The notes beneath the pieces are model-generated. The model searched no databases. It saw only the letters and a list, made by a program, of their open reading frames with translations, and was not told the DNA's origin. DNA of 64,000 nt from Marinomonas ostreistagni. GTDB lineage: Bacteria > Pseudomonadota > Gammaproteobacteria > Pseudomonadales > Marinomonadaceae. The translations under genes were made by a program, and so were the position numbers. The number at the start of each line of letters is the position of its first letter. The first letter of the stretch is position 1. The stretch lies in contig NZ_JAFEKF010000001.1 in assembly GCF_016888445.1 (NCBI RefSeq), forward strand, positions 62,001 to 126,000. The letters are read 5' to 3'. Positions 33,534 to 42,584 of the stretch are shown here, in pieces.

Positions 33534-34307
33534 TTAGTCGAGCCAGATGTGGTAATAGTCATTGTGCTTATCAAGCTTCACTGGCGTATCGTACAGATCA
33601 CTGAGCACTTCGCTAGTCAGTACCTCTTCTTTTGCCCCATCGGCAATTACCGCCCCATGTTTGATCAAAATGACACGTTGAATTTCAGGAATAATCTCAC
33701 CGATATGATGCGTGGTCAGCAGCAGGCTGTTATCAGGCTTGGCGTAGTCACGCATGATATTAAGCAGCAGAGCAGAGGCTTTGATATCTAAGCCGTTGGA
33801 CGGCTCGTCAAAAATCAAAGCTTGCGGCTTGTGGATCAACGCACGCCCAATTAATAGACGGCGCTTTTGTCCGGTTGAGAGGCGCTGAAAATGTGTCTCT
33901 TTGTAGTCTCCCATGCCAACATAGTTAAGCATCTGTTTAGCTTGATCAATTTGCTCGGCACTGGGCGTTAGATGTCCGTGTTGTCCAATCGCACCAAAGA
34001 ATCCCGATAGAATCACTTCTATGGCCGTCGTGTACGGGGTGTAGTCTTCTTGTAGATCCTGTGAGATCAGACCGATTTGTTTGCGCAGATCCCAAATAGT
34101 GACGCGCTCCAAATCAAACAGCTTAATGTGGCTATCATCTTTAACGACCGGGTAGAGCTCGCGGGTAATGAGCTTTAGGAACGTGCTTTTACCGGCCCCG
34201 TTAGGGCCTAAAATAGCGACCTTCTCCCCTTGGCCGATGTGCACATTAAAGTTCTCAAATACTTTTTTGTCGCCTTGAAACGCGGTGATGTTTTTTAGTT
34301 CGATCAT
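33534..34307 (-). CDS. ABC transporter ATP-binding protein
   Basis: A 257-residue stand-alone ABC ATPase: Walker A GPNGAGKST (~34-42), Q-loop GLISQDLQ, signature LSTGQKRR (a variant of LSGGQ), Walker B ALIFDEPSNGLD and the switch His in TTHHIGEI. Its style resembles ModF/YlmA-type cytosolic ATPases, and no permease gene adjoins it. Its start overlaps the stop of an MFS gene by 4 bases. What it energises is unknown. Confidence 0.9.
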   Translation of the reverse strand: MIELKNITAFQGDKKVFENFNVHIGQGEKVAILGPNGAGKSTFLKLITRELYPVVKDDSHIKLFDLERVTIWDLRKQIGLISQDLQEDYTPYTTAIEVILSGFFGAIGQHGHLTPSAEQIDQAKQMLNYVGMGDYKETHFQRLSTGQKRRLLIGRALIHKPQALIFDEPSNGLDIKASALLLNIMRDYAKPDNSLLLTTHHIGEIIPEIQRVILIKHGAVIADGAKEEVLTSEVLSDLYDTPVKLDKHNDYYHIWLD

Positions 34308-35527
34308 TTTTCTTCATTCTCTAAGGTGTTGCGGTGCAGCAAGCTTGGGAATAGCACCATCCAAAGACCGACGACGGCGATGGTACCAAAGCCCCCTAAG
34401 ACGATTGCGGGCACCGTGCCAAATAGGGCTGCTGTGGCGCCTGATTCGAATTCTCCTAGCTGATTCGAGCTGCCGATGAATACCGAGTTGGCGGCGCTGA
34501 CACGGCCACGCATTTCATCGGGGGTTTCAAGCTGTACTAACGTTGAACGCACGACCACGCTAATCATGTCCGAGGCACCTAGTACAAACAATGCCGCCAT
34601 AGATAAAATCAGGTGTTCAGACAAACCAAAGGCAATTGTCGCAACACCGAAGACCGCCACCGAGGCATACATGATTTTACCGACGCTATGAGTCAAAGGG
34701 CGGCGTGATAAATACAGCGACATTAATAGTGCCCCTAAAGCCGGGGCGCAGCGCAAGAGCCCAAGCCCCCATGGACCAGTATGTAGAATGTCTTTGGCGA
34801 CAATCGGTAGCAGCGCGGTTGCGCCCCCTAGTAACACGGCAAACATATCCAATGACACTGAGCCTAAAATTAACTTGTTGTTTTTAATAAAACGTAAGCC
34901 GCCCAACAAATGGTTGAGATCGACCGGCTGCTTGCCTTTAGCAACGTAGTCATAGCGCAAGAAAAACAAGATGCAACAAGAGATCAGAAAGCAGGCCATG
35001 CTGGTGAAATACAGCGTCGGAGCGCCTAGCAAATAAATGACACCTCCCAGTGCTGGTCCAGCAATAACACAAATCTCACGTGCGGATGCGATAGCGCTGA
35101 CGGCCCGAGATAGCAGAGCGGCTGGAATTAGGTTAGGTAAAATAGACTGTGCCGCAGGCATCTCAAAGGCTCGTGCGGTGCCCAGTAATACCGCGCAGGC
35201 ATAGATCATATTGGCCGAAATAGTATCGCTAAGATTGCCGTAGGCAAGAATGGCAACAGTAGAAGCCATAGTTAGGCGGGTACACACACAAATAAGGCGG
35301 CGATTGTAGCGGTCAGCAACATGCCCAACGACAAGAGTTAGCAGCAGTTGTGGCAGAAACTGAAACAGACCTACCAGGCCAAGTGCCATCGCACTGTCGG
35401 TCAAATCATACACTTGCCAGCCGATGCCCACTGTGAGCATCTGAAAAGCAAACGATGAGGCGATTTGACCCACCCAAAAATGCACAAAGTTGCGCTGCTT
35501 GAGCAGCGAAGTTGGAATGCTCGACAT
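34304..35527 (-). CDS. MFS transporter (EntS/MFS_3-like)
   Basis: A 407-residue major facilitator of the MFS_3 group (PF05977), which includes the enterobactin exporter EntS and related effluxers: RNFVHFWVGQIASSFAFQM, GWQVYDLT, GHVADRYNRR (motif A) and a second VVRSTLVQLETPDEMRGRVSA in the C-terminal half. The ATG at 35527 has AAGGA 5 bases upstream and is better than the GTG at 35545. It is translationally coupled to the ABC ATPase. There is no siderophore synthesis gene nearby, so the cargo is not assigned. Confidence 0.87.
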   Translation of the reverse strand: MSSIPTSLLKQRNFVHFWVGQIASSFAFQMLTVGIGWQVYDLTDSAMALGLVGLFQFLPQLLLTLVVGHVADRYNRRLICVCTRLTMASTVAILAYGNLSDTISANMIYACAVLLGTARAFEMPAAQSILPNLIPAALLSRAVSAIASAREICVIAGPALGGVIYLLGAPTLYFTSMACFLISCCILFFLRYDYVAKGKQPVDLNHLLGGLRFIKNNKLILGSVSLDMFAVLLGGATALLPIVAKDILHTGPWGLGLLRCAPALGALLMSLYLSRRPLTHSVGKIMYASVAVFGVATIAFGLSEHLILSMAALFVLGASDMISVVVRSTLVQLETPDEMRGRVSAANSVFIGSSNQLGEFESGATAALFGTVPAIVLGGFGTIAVVGLWMVLFPSLLHRNTLENEEK

Positions 35528-35636
35528 GAAAGTCCTTTTTGACACAGAAAGGGAAGTTAATAGAGTTTATCAACGAACCTGTGAGAACACTAAGGGAGTG
35601 TAATAACTTGCTCCCTTTAATCCATATTCATTACAA

Positions 35637-36545
35637 CTAGCTTGGTTGGTTCTGTGCTTGGCGTGGCGACATGCCGTAGTGTTGATGAAAACGGCGACTG
35701 AAGTGACTGAGGCTCTGATAGCCTAGCTCCATGCTTACTTGGGTCACGGAATGGTGTTGTTTGAGCTTGTCTAAAGCAACCGTCATACGGCGTTGATGCT
35801 GATATTCGCTCGGCGTGCAAGCGAGATGGCGTTTGAACTCTTGATAAAAGCGGCTGCGACTCATGCAGGCCAATCGACTTAAATGATCAATATCCAGTGG
35901 CAGCGCCAAATTCGCTTCGATAAAACTTAATGCCGCACTCAGACCATTGTTATCTGGCATCGAACGAATGAAGTTCAATAAGGTTTCTCTGCCATGATAA
36001 CGCAAGATACGAGTAACCAATTCACTGACGCCAAAGTCCACCAACAGGTCTCTATCGGGATCGTTTTGCACGAAATCACTCACCAGGCGATTGATCAGTT
36101 GTTGTGTGCCCTGAGTGTGTAAGGTGTGCAACGGCTTGTTGGCGTCTAAGAGCGGTAGCTGGGCACCGAAAGACTGGCTGTTGATATCGTTCATGCGATC
36201 GCATATCTGCGCCACGCGCTCTTCGGAGATTTCGACCGTAAGACAGGTGGTTGGTGCTTCCATTTGCGCTTCTGGAAAATCAATAAACACTTCTTCCTTA
36301 GGCGCTAATATAAACGACTCGTGAGGCATAAATGGGATGTCATGCTGATAGTGGGTATGCATGACTTTGGCACCTTTGATCATGCCACAGTAGAGTAGCG
36401 CATCGGACTTTAAGCTGACTTTTTGTGCTTGTTCGTAGGTGTCATAAATACTCAGCTCAGCATTGGGCCCAGCAAAGCATATACGGTTTTCGACAAGCTG
36501 GCTTGGGCGGCGTAGTGCCGCCAAACTGGCTAAATGTTGCGACAT
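35637..36545 (-). CDS. AraC-family transcriptional regulator
   Basis: A 302-residue regulator with an AraC-type N-terminal domain (~15-190) and two C-terminal helix-turn-helices (~200-300: LDIDHLSRLACMSRSRFYQEFKRH and VTQVSMELGYQSLSHFSRRFHQHYG). The ATG at 36545 has GAGG 5 bases upstream. It is divergent from an exaC-type aldehyde dehydrogenase and probably activates it. A pair of 13-bp direct repeats 21 bp apart in the shared promoter is the likely binding site. Confidence 0.9.
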   Translation of the reverse strand: MSQHLASLAALRRPSQLVENRICFAGPNAELSIYDTYEQAQKVSLKSDALLYCGMIKGAKVMHTHYQHDIPFMPHESFILAPKEEVFIDFPEAQMEAPTTCLTVEISEERVAQICDRMNDINSQSFGAQLPLLDANKPLHTLHTQGTQQLINRLVSDFVQNDPDRDLLVDFGVSELVTRILRYHGRETLLNFIRSMPDNNGLSAALSFIEANLALPLDIDHLSRLACMSRSRFYQEFKRHLACTPSEYQHQRRMTVALDKLKQHHSVTQVSMELGYQSLSHFSRRFHQHYGMSPRQAQNQPS

Positions 36546-36635
36546 ACACACCTCTTAATATTGTTTTCGGTGATAGTGCGGGTAAAGAATAACTCTAATC
36601 ATTAACCCAAGAGTCTGTGGGGGTCAACTTTTATG

Positions 36636-36669
36636 GACTGGCAGACAAACATTTTAGACTGTCAGGCAA
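36636..36669 (+). promoter_or_regulatory. Direct-repeat operator, likely AraC-family site
   Basis: GACTGGCAGACAA (36636-36648) and GACTGTCAGGCAA (36657-36669) match at 11 of 13 positions and start 21 bp apart, two helical turns, as for AraC-family dimers. They lie 75-108 bp before the aldehyde dehydrogenase start. Confidence 0.62.
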
Positions 36670-36743
36670 GTAAGTTGCGGATTATCCGACTACATTGAAA
36701 GTATAGCTATTGTGCTTACAACAACAATAATGGAGTAAACAGT

Positions 36744-38261
36744 ATGATCTATGCGAAACCCGGTTCAGAAGGCAGCATCGTTTCTTTCAATGAACAATAC
36801 GAAAACTTCATCGGCGGCGAATGGGTCGCGCCCGTCAAAGGCGAATATTTTGATAATGTGAGCCCAGTTGATGGCCAGCCATTTTGTCGCATTCCACGCT
36901 CTAGCGAAGCCGATATTAACCTTGCCTTGGACGCAGCACACGCCGCCAAAGATGCGTGGGGCAAAACCTCTGTTCAAGCGCGTTCACTTGTCCTGCTAAA
37001 AATTGCCGATCGCATTGAGGCCAATTTGGAGGCCATTGCCGTGGCCGAAACTTGGGATAATGGTAAGGCTGTGCGTGAAACCCTAAACGCAGACGTACCG
37101 CTAGCTGCTGACCACTTCCGTTACTTTGCCGGCTGTATTCGTGCCCAAGAAGGTTCGATCGGTGAAATTGATGAAAACACGGTGGCGTACCACTTCCATG
37201 AGCCATTAGGTGTGGTCGGACAAATTATCCCGTGGAACTTCCCACTACTCATGGCGGCATGGAAGATTGCGCCAGCGCTTGCAGCAGGTAACTGTATTGT
37301 GCTTAAACCGGCTGAGCAAACGCCTGCATCAATCCTAGTGCTGATGGATTTGATCAAAGATTTACTGCCTGCAGGTGTGTTGAATATCGTGAACGGTTAC
37401 GGCGCAGAAGCCGGCCAAGCGCTAGCGACCAGTACACGTATCGCTAAAATCGCGTTCACCGGTTCAACGCCAGTAGGTTCGCATATCCTAAAATGTGCCG
37501 CTGAAAACATTATTCCATCGACGGTAGAGCTGGGTGGTAAGTCACCTAATATCTACTTTAGTGACATTATGAATGCGGAAGATGAGTTTATCAGCAAGTG
37601 TGTTGAAGGCACGGTGCTGGCGTTCTTTAACCAAGGGGAAGTGTGTACTTGTCCTTCACGATTGTTGGTACAAGAAGACATCTACGAAGATTTCATCAAG
37701 TTAGTCATCGATCGCATTGGCAAAATCAAACGCGGCAATCCACTTGATACTGACACCATGGTCGGTGCTCAAGCTTCACAGGAGCAGTACGAAAAGATTT
37801 TAGGTTACCTAAATATTGGTCGTGATGAGGGTGCTGAAGTGTTGGTGGGCGGTGACAAAGAAGTTGTCGAAGGCTTTAATAGCGGTTACTACATCAAGCC
37901 GACATTGCTTAAAGGCTCTAATGACATGCGCGTGTTCCAAGAAGAAATCTTTGGTCCTGTCGTCGCTGTCACGACTTTTAAGGATGAAGCTGAAGCACTC
38001 GCTATCGCCAACGATACAGAGTTTGGCTTGGGTGCGGGTGTGTGGACACGTGATACCAATTTAGCTTATCGCATGGGACGTGGCGTTCAGGCTGGTCGTG
38101 TATGGATGAACTGTTATCACCAATACCCAGCGCATGCAGCATTCGGTGGCTACAAAAAATCTGGTGTAGGCCGTGAAACGCACAAGATGATGCTGGATCA
38201 CTACCAACAAACCAAAAATATGCTGGTCAGCTACGATATTAACCCTATGGGTTTCTTCTAA
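36744..38261 (+). CDS. exaC: NAD-dependent aldehyde dehydrogenase, ExaC type
   Basis: A 505-residue aldehyde dehydrogenase oxidising acetaldehyde or similar aldehydes to acids. It matches the ExaC/AcoD group over its full length ([10 protein letters not shown] start, [12 protein letters not shown], ending in [15 protein letters not shown] sequence). Catalytic Cys301 (GEVCTC), Glu262 (VELGGKSP) and Asn166 (PWNFP) are present. GGAG precedes the ATG. It is divergent from an AraC regulator, so inducible expression is likely. No alcohol dehydrogenase gene accompanies it here. Confidence 0.92.
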   Translation: MIYAKPGSEGSIVSFNEQYENFIGGEWVAPVKGEYFDNVSPVDGQPFCRIPRSSEADINLALDAAHAAKDAWGKTSVQARSLVLLKIADRIEANLEAIAVAETWDNGKAVRETLNADVPLAADHFRYFAGCIRAQEGSIGEIDENTVAYHFHEPLGVVGQIIPWNFPLLMAAWKIAPALAAGNCIVLKPAEQTPASILVLMDLIKDLLPAGVLNIVNGYGAEAGQALATSTRIAKIAFTGSTPVGSHILKCAAENIIPSTVELGGKSPNIYFSDIMNAEDEFISKCVEGTVLAFFNQGEVCTCPSRLLVQEDIYEDFIKLVIDRIGKIKRGNPLDTDTMVGAQASQEQYEKILGYLNIGRDEGAEVLVGGDKEVVEGFNSGYYIKPTLLKGSNDMRVFQEEIFGPVVAVTTFKDEAEALAIANDTEFGLGAGVWTRDTNLAYRMGRGVQAGRVWMNCYHQYPAHAAFGGYKKSGVGRETHKMMLDHYQQTKNMLVSYDINPMGFF

Positions 38262-38311
38262 CGCATCGCATAGTGCGTTTACCCTAGAATTGGTCCTCCC
38301 AATTCGCCTTT

Positions 38312-38333
38312 TAGCCCCTTCGGGGGCTTTTTT
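38312..38333 (+). terminator. Intrinsic terminator after exaC
   Basis: AGCCCC-TTCG-GGGGCT tetraloop hairpin followed by six T. Confidence 0.92.
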
Positions 38334-38627
38334 ATTGGCAGAGATTTAAAAGCAACTACACTAATATTTCATACCTGTAACATAGCTGTCATATAACGGA
38401 CATATACTGGTCACCAAATTGAAATGAATCAAAAAATTGGCCAGTTGCTCAGAAATAAACCGAGTTCGGGTTTTTATGCCTAACAACTGAGTGTAAAATG
38501 AGCGCGTTTCAATTTTTGAACTACTTTTGACGGATTAATGTGCAGAGCTAGATAGGCAGTCTAGGAAGAGGATTGCTGCGCTACGAAGCAATCTAGAGTC
38601 GTTTAATTAATAAAGAAGTATTGTTAT
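38334..38627 (+). promoter_or_regulatory. Leader/promoter region of pit with PhoB-box array
   Basis: Within this non-coding stretch four heptamers recur at exactly 11 bp: CTGTAAC (38375), CTGTCAT (38386), CGGACAT (38397) and TGGTCAC (38408). The first two match the PhoB half-site best, and the first 18 bases of the array agree at 14 positions with the array at 10727. More than 200 bases lie between the array and the pit start. I see no extra gene in them. Confidence 0.65.
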
Positions 38628-40196
38628 ATGAATCTTGCTGATTACGGATCGAGCGCTAAACCTTCTCGCGGTGGTGAAATTGTTCGTATTTTAATTGCCT
38701 TGGCATTTGTTGTACTAGCGGGTGCTTACGCAGCATCTCATGGCGAATTGGTGTCAAATGTATCCATTCTTGCGATTGCCGCAGCGTTTGGTGCTTACAT
38801 GGCTTTGAACATCGGTGCTAATGACGTAGCTAATAACGTCGGCCCAGCCGTCGGCTCAAAAGCCTTGTCGATGACAGGGGCAATCCTAATTGCAGCCATC
38901 TTTGAGGCATCTGGTGCCTTGATTGCTGGTGGCAGTGTGGTTGGTACGATCAAAAAAGGCATCATCAATCCGAGTGCGATCGGTGATGTTGCCACCTTTA
39001 TTTGGGTGATGATGGCGGCGCTTTTGGCGGGCGCTATTTGGCTGAACCTAGCGACTTACTTAGGTGCGCCAGTGTCAACGACACACTCTATTGTCGGTGG
39101 TGTGATGGGCGCAGGTATCGCAGCAGGTGGCTGGGATATCGCTAACTGGGACAAGGTCTCTGCTATCGTTGCCAGCTGGGTGATTTCACCAGCGCTGGGC
39201 GGTTTGATTGCGGCGGGCTTCCTTATCTATATCAAGCGTTCGATTACCTATAAGAGCGATATGATCGCTGCGGCGAAAAAAGTTGTCCCTTTATTGGTCG
39301 CTTTAATGGTATGGGCGTTCTCTACCTACCTAGCACTAAAAGGTCTAAAACAAATTTGGAAGTTAGATTTTGTCACAGCGATGTTGATTGGCTTTGCTTT
39401 GGCGATGACTGCTTACTTTATTGTGCGTCCGCTAGTGGATCGCGCTGCGGCTTCCTTGAAAAATGAAAAAGATGCCGTTAATAGCCTATTTACGATTCCT
39501 CTGATTGCCTCTGCAGCGCTATTGAGTTTTGCCCACGGTGCGAATGACGTAGCCAACGCTATTGGGCCTTTGGCTGCTATCAATGATGCTTTGCTGCACG
39601 GCGGCGTGTCTTCTAAAGCGTCTATCCCGCTATGGGTAATGCTGCTAGGCGGTCTAGGTATTGCGATTGGTTTGGCATTGTTTGGTCCAAAACTGATTCG
39701 TACGGTAGGTTCAGAAATCACTGAGCTTGATAAAACGCGTGCATTCTGTGTGGCGATGGCGGCAGCGATTACCGTGATCATCGCTTCTCAACTAGGTTTG
39801 CCTGTGAGCTCTACGCACATTGCTGTAGGTGGTATCTTCGGTGTGGGCTTCTTGCGTGAATACTTGAAGCTGTCTTACGAGAAGAAACTGGCGCAAATCG
39901 AGAAGCACTCGCAGCGCTCAGGTCTAGGTGTCGATGAAACCCATGAATTCCTAGAGCGCTTTAAAGTGGCGGACGTGGAAGAAAAACGTGCCATCTTGCG
40001 TGAAGTCAAAGCTCTTCAAGGTGCAGCGCCGATCAGTAAAGAAGAGCGTAAGAGCCTTAAGAAAGCGACTAAGAAAGAGCTGGTTAAACGCTCAGCCTTG
40101 TTGCGTATTGCGGCGGCTTGGGTCATCACAGTGCCCGCTTCAGCATTGCTAGCTGCTTTGATTTTCTATGCGTTGCTAGGCTACTCAGTCGCTTAA
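38628..40196 (+). CDS. pit: PiT-family inorganic phosphate transporter
   Basis: A 522-residue permease of the PiT family (PF01384) that imports phosphate with a cation. The duplicated signature is clear: ALNIGANDVANNVGPAVGSKAL in the first half and FAHGANDVANAIGPLAA in the second, with PVSTTHSIVGG and PVSSTHIAVGG following each. About ten helices are predicted. A charged ~75-residue cytoplasmic insert (around 430-500, rich in Glu and Lys) precedes the last helix. No PhoU-like DUF47 gene accompanies it. The upstream PhoB-type array suggests phosphate control, though activation versus repression cannot be told from sequence. Confidence 0.93.
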   Translation: MNLADYGSSAKPSRGGEIVRILIALAFVVLAGAYAASHGELVSNVSILAIAAAFGAYMALNIGANDVANNVGPAVGSKALSMTGAILIAAIFEASGALIAGGSVVGTIKKGIINPSAIGDVATFIWVMMAALLAGAIWLNLATYLGAPVSTTHSIVGGVMGAGIAAGGWDIANWDKVSAIVASWVISPALGGLIAAGFLIYIKRSITYKSDMIAAAKKVVPLLVALMVWAFSTYLALKGLKQIWKLDFVTAMLIGFALAMTAYFIVRPLVDRAAASLKNEKDAVNSLFTIPLIASAALLSFAHGANDVANAIGPLAAINDALLHGGVSSKASIPLWVMLLGGLGIAIGLALFGPKLIRTVGSEITELDKTRAFCVAMAAAITVIIASQLGLPVSSTHIAVGGIFGVGFLREYLKLSYEKKLAQIEKHSQRSGLGVDETHEFLERFKVADVEEKRAILREVKALQGAAPISKEERKSLKKATKKELVKRSALLRIAAAWVITVPASALLAALIFYALLGYSVA

Positions 40197-40221
40197 TTTT
40201 GATACTTGTTTCGTTTTTATT

Positions 40222-40254
40222 AAAAACCGGCCATGCGTAATGGTCGGTTTTTTT
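40222..40254 (+). terminator. Intrinsic terminator after pit
   Basis: AAAACCGGCCAT / ATGGTCGGTTTT stem (one G-T), 5-base loop, T run. Confidence 0.9.
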
Positions 40255-40289
40255 ATATGCTTAAAAGATCCCTTTAACCTTATTTAGGT

Positions 40290-40994
40290 ATGACCGTGAC
40301 GCAAAGTTTTTTGGTGACGATGGTGGTGTTGGTGGTGGTTTTGATCGCTTTAGGCGCAATGGGAATGGCGCTGTGGCGGTTTTATGCCGAACAAAAGCTT
40401 AAGCAGCACAAAGAGCTTCAAGCTCTAACTGCGCGCTGCTACAAAATTATCGATCTATTGAATCTCCTTTCTGATCGCTACCTGTCACTGATGACTAAGA
40501 CGGTCTTGATTGAGTACTTAATTGCGTCCATACACACCATCGAGCGCCATGGTTCAGACCGTGAACTGGCGTCGTATTTACCACAATATTTGCAGTGGCT
40601 TGCTGAATTAAAGGACGGAACGCAAGCAAGTTTGAATGACAAAGTGCAAACACATCTACAATTGACGCAAGTACAGGCAGGACTGCAGGTAGTTCCATTA
40701 CTATTAAGGGGCTTGGTGACCAGTAAAGTTATCGATCAAGCGACCGCTAAAGAAGAGGTAAGTAATACACGTTTTGCGTTTTGCCTCGCGCATCATGATC
40801 TCTTGTTAAAAGAAGCTGAAGTTAGCTTAGATGATGATAAAAAAGCTCGTGCGCTTGAGAAAATGCGACTGGCGTTGGCCGAAATGGAGAAGGTCGTTAA
40901 CCTGAGTTGGTCTGAGCCATACATCGAAGCGTTGCAAATTCGCATCAAAAGCATAGAAGCAGAACTATTTGGAAAAAAGCCTAGAGCAAGCTAA
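40290..40994 (+). CDS. Hypothetical single-pass membrane protein A
   Basis: A 234-residue protein I do not recognise. One N-terminal membrane helix (~8-30) is followed by a cytoplasmic or periplasmic all-helical region with a conserved-looking AHHDLLLKEAEVSLDDDKKARALEKMRLAL segment and a charged C-terminus ending in GKKPRAS. It shares layout and several aligned residues with the next gene (L..Y...M......IA; HH motif then E.....RLA), so the two look like divergent paralogues. The ribosome site is weak. 73 bases separate the pair, which may form one operon. Confidence 0.7.
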   Translation: MTVTQSFLVTMVVLVVVLIALGAMGMALWRFYAEQKLKQHKELQALTARCYKIIDLLNLLSDRYLSLMTKTVLIEYLIASIHTIERHGSDRELASYLPQYLQWLAELKDGTQASLNDKVQTHLQLTQVQAGLQVVPLLLRGLVTSKVIDQATAKEEVSNTRFAFCLAHHDLLLKEAEVSLDDDKKARALEKMRLALAEMEKVVNLSWSEPYIEALQIRIKSIEAELFGKKPRAS

Positions 40995-41067
40995 GTCATT
41001 CTGCTATAAGAATTATTTGAATATTAATATTTACCTATAGGGTATTTATGCATCGGAAACGCATTTT

Positions 41068-41856
41068 ATGACTGCCATTATTGTTACTCTGCTGTTGCTC
41101 GTGATCGGCGGTTTTATTGCGTTCGCGATTTACCTGCAGATGAAAGAGCAGGCACGTATTGAGCGTTTGCGAAAGGTGGCTCTGCTCAATAATCAGCTCA
41201 GGCAGGTGCGCCGCTATCTAGATGAGCTACCGGCTCAGTACCAGCCGAAGGATATGCGCTTGTGGCTTTATAGTCGTATGATTGCGATCTGTGACGAACT
41301 GTTGTCCATTCAGCCAGATGAGCCGTTGTCACGTCGTCGACGCTTTTTGCACGAGGAGATGGTGCAGTTTCAAGAAAGCAAAGAAAAGCGTCGTGCGAAA
41401 CCCGTGGTTGATGAAGTACAAATCATGGAGTTGAAGCGTATTTTTGAGTCCTTCCACCAGTACTTACAGTCTGAAAAAGCCAACAAAAAAATCTCCGATG
41501 AGGTGTTTGCGCGCTTTGATGAGTTACTGCATTGGTATAAATACAAAGTCACTGCAGACCACCATGCTTACACAGCGCGACAGTACTTTTTGACGCACAA
41601 GATGGAAGAGGCGATTCAAGAATATCGCTTGGCCATTGGTCACCTTAAGCCAGTGGAAGAAAGTGCGGAAGCGGCTGCTAAAATCCTTGAGTTTGAAGAA
41701 ACTATCGCAGAGATTGAAGAGGACATTGCACTGCAACAGCGTGAAGCAGAGCTTGAGGCTGAGGCGCAAGAGGATGAGCAAGGCGAAGAAGAGCTCAATG
41801 ATGAGTGGCAGAAATTCATGGAAGACAATGAATTCCAAAAGAAAAAGCACTTCTAA
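41068..41856 (+). CDS. Hypothetical single-pass membrane protein B
   Basis: A 262-residue protein with one N-terminal membrane helix (~4-24), a long helical, partly coiled-coil region and a strongly acidic C-terminal stretch (~225-250, mostly Glu/Asp) ending in FQKKKHF. The DHHAYTARQ...EEAIQEYRLAIGHLK segment aligns with the HH segment of protein A upstream. No catalytic motif is visible. The acidic tail suggests protein or cation binding, but function is unknown. Confidence 0.7.
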   Translation: MTAIIVTLLLLVIGGFIAFAIYLQMKEQARIERLRKVALLNNQLRQVRRYLDELPAQYQPKDMRLWLYSRMIAICDELLSIQPDEPLSRRRRFLHEEMVQFQESKEKRRAKPVVDEVQIMELKRIFESFHQYLQSEKANKKISDEVFARFDELLHWYKYKVTADHHAYTARQYFLTHKMEEAIQEYRLAIGHLKPVEESAEAAAKILEFEETIAEIEEDIALQQREAELEAEAQEDEQGEEELNDEWQKFMEDNEFQKKKHF

Positions 41857-41963
41857 TTTTAACCACGCGGTTATTTTCCCAGTTGTTCCCAAGTTCACCT
41901 GTGCGCAATTGATATACTGCAGACATCTAAGACCCGCTGCAGCTCATAATTTCGGTTAACGCA

Positions 41964-42581
41964 ATGACCCTTACGCTTCTTTCAGTATTTGTACCTACCT
42001 TCTTTTTTGTCTCGATCACCCCAGGTATGTGTATGACCTTAGCGATGACGCTAGGCATGACCATAGGCGTTAAACGCTCATTATGGATGATGCTGGGTGA
42101 ACTCGTCGGTGTGGGGTTGGTGGCTACTTTGTCGGCCGTCGGTGTTGCAGCGTTACTACTGAATTATCCAACGGCTTTTGTAGTATTCAAATACGTAGGT
42201 GGTGCTTATTTAGCCTATATAGGGGTGCAAATGTGGTTGTCGCGGGGCAAAATGGCGATCAAAAACGAAGCGGAGTCCCAGCCTGCTGGAGTATTTGAGT
42301 TGATGACGCAAGGCTTTGTCACGGCGATTGCTAACCCTAAAGGTTGGGCGTTTTTCGTTGCGCTACTGCCACCTTTTCTTAATGCATCAGCACCGCTGGC
42401 GCAGCAGTTGGTGAGCTTGATTGCCATTATTTTAACGCTCGAATTCTGCTGTTTGATGATTTATGCAACCGGCGGGCGCACATTGCGTTCGGTGCTTTTA
42501 AAAAGCGGTAACGTACGCATTATGAACCGTATTGCCGGTACTTTGATGATTGGCGTCGGTATTTGGCTCGCCTTCGGCTAA
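41964..42581 (+). CDS. LysE/RhtB family amino-acid exporter
   Basis: A 205-residue membrane protein of the LysE family (PF01810), with about six helices. FFFVSITPGMCMTLAMTLGMTIG is the N-terminal family signature; KYVGGAYLAYIGVQMW and ANPKGWAFFVALLPPFL are the second and third landmarks. Members export amino acids or derivatives such as homoserine lactone. Substrate unknown. It converges on topB with only 3 bases between the stops and no terminator visible. Confidence 0.9.
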   Translation: MTLTLLSVFVPTFFFVSITPGMCMTLAMTLGMTIGVKRSLWMMLGELVGVGLVATLSAVGVAALLLNYPTAFVVFKYVGGAYLAYIGVQMWLSRGKMAIKNEAESQPAGVFELMTQGFVTAIANPKGWAFFVALLPPFLNASAPLAQQLVSLIAIILTLEFCCLMIYATGGRTLRSVLLKSGNVRIMNRIAGTLMIGVGIWLAFG

Positions 42582-42584
42582 GCG

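Noticed and set aside
34304..35527. Assigning the MFS gene as enterobactin exporter entS
   Set aside because: The family matches, but no siderophore biosynthesis or receptor gene is nearby; only MFS_3-type is supported.
35592..35617. AAGGGAG / CTCCCTT hairpin between the AraC and MFS genes
   Set aside because: The loop is 12 bases and no T run follows on either strand, so it is too weak to call as a terminator.
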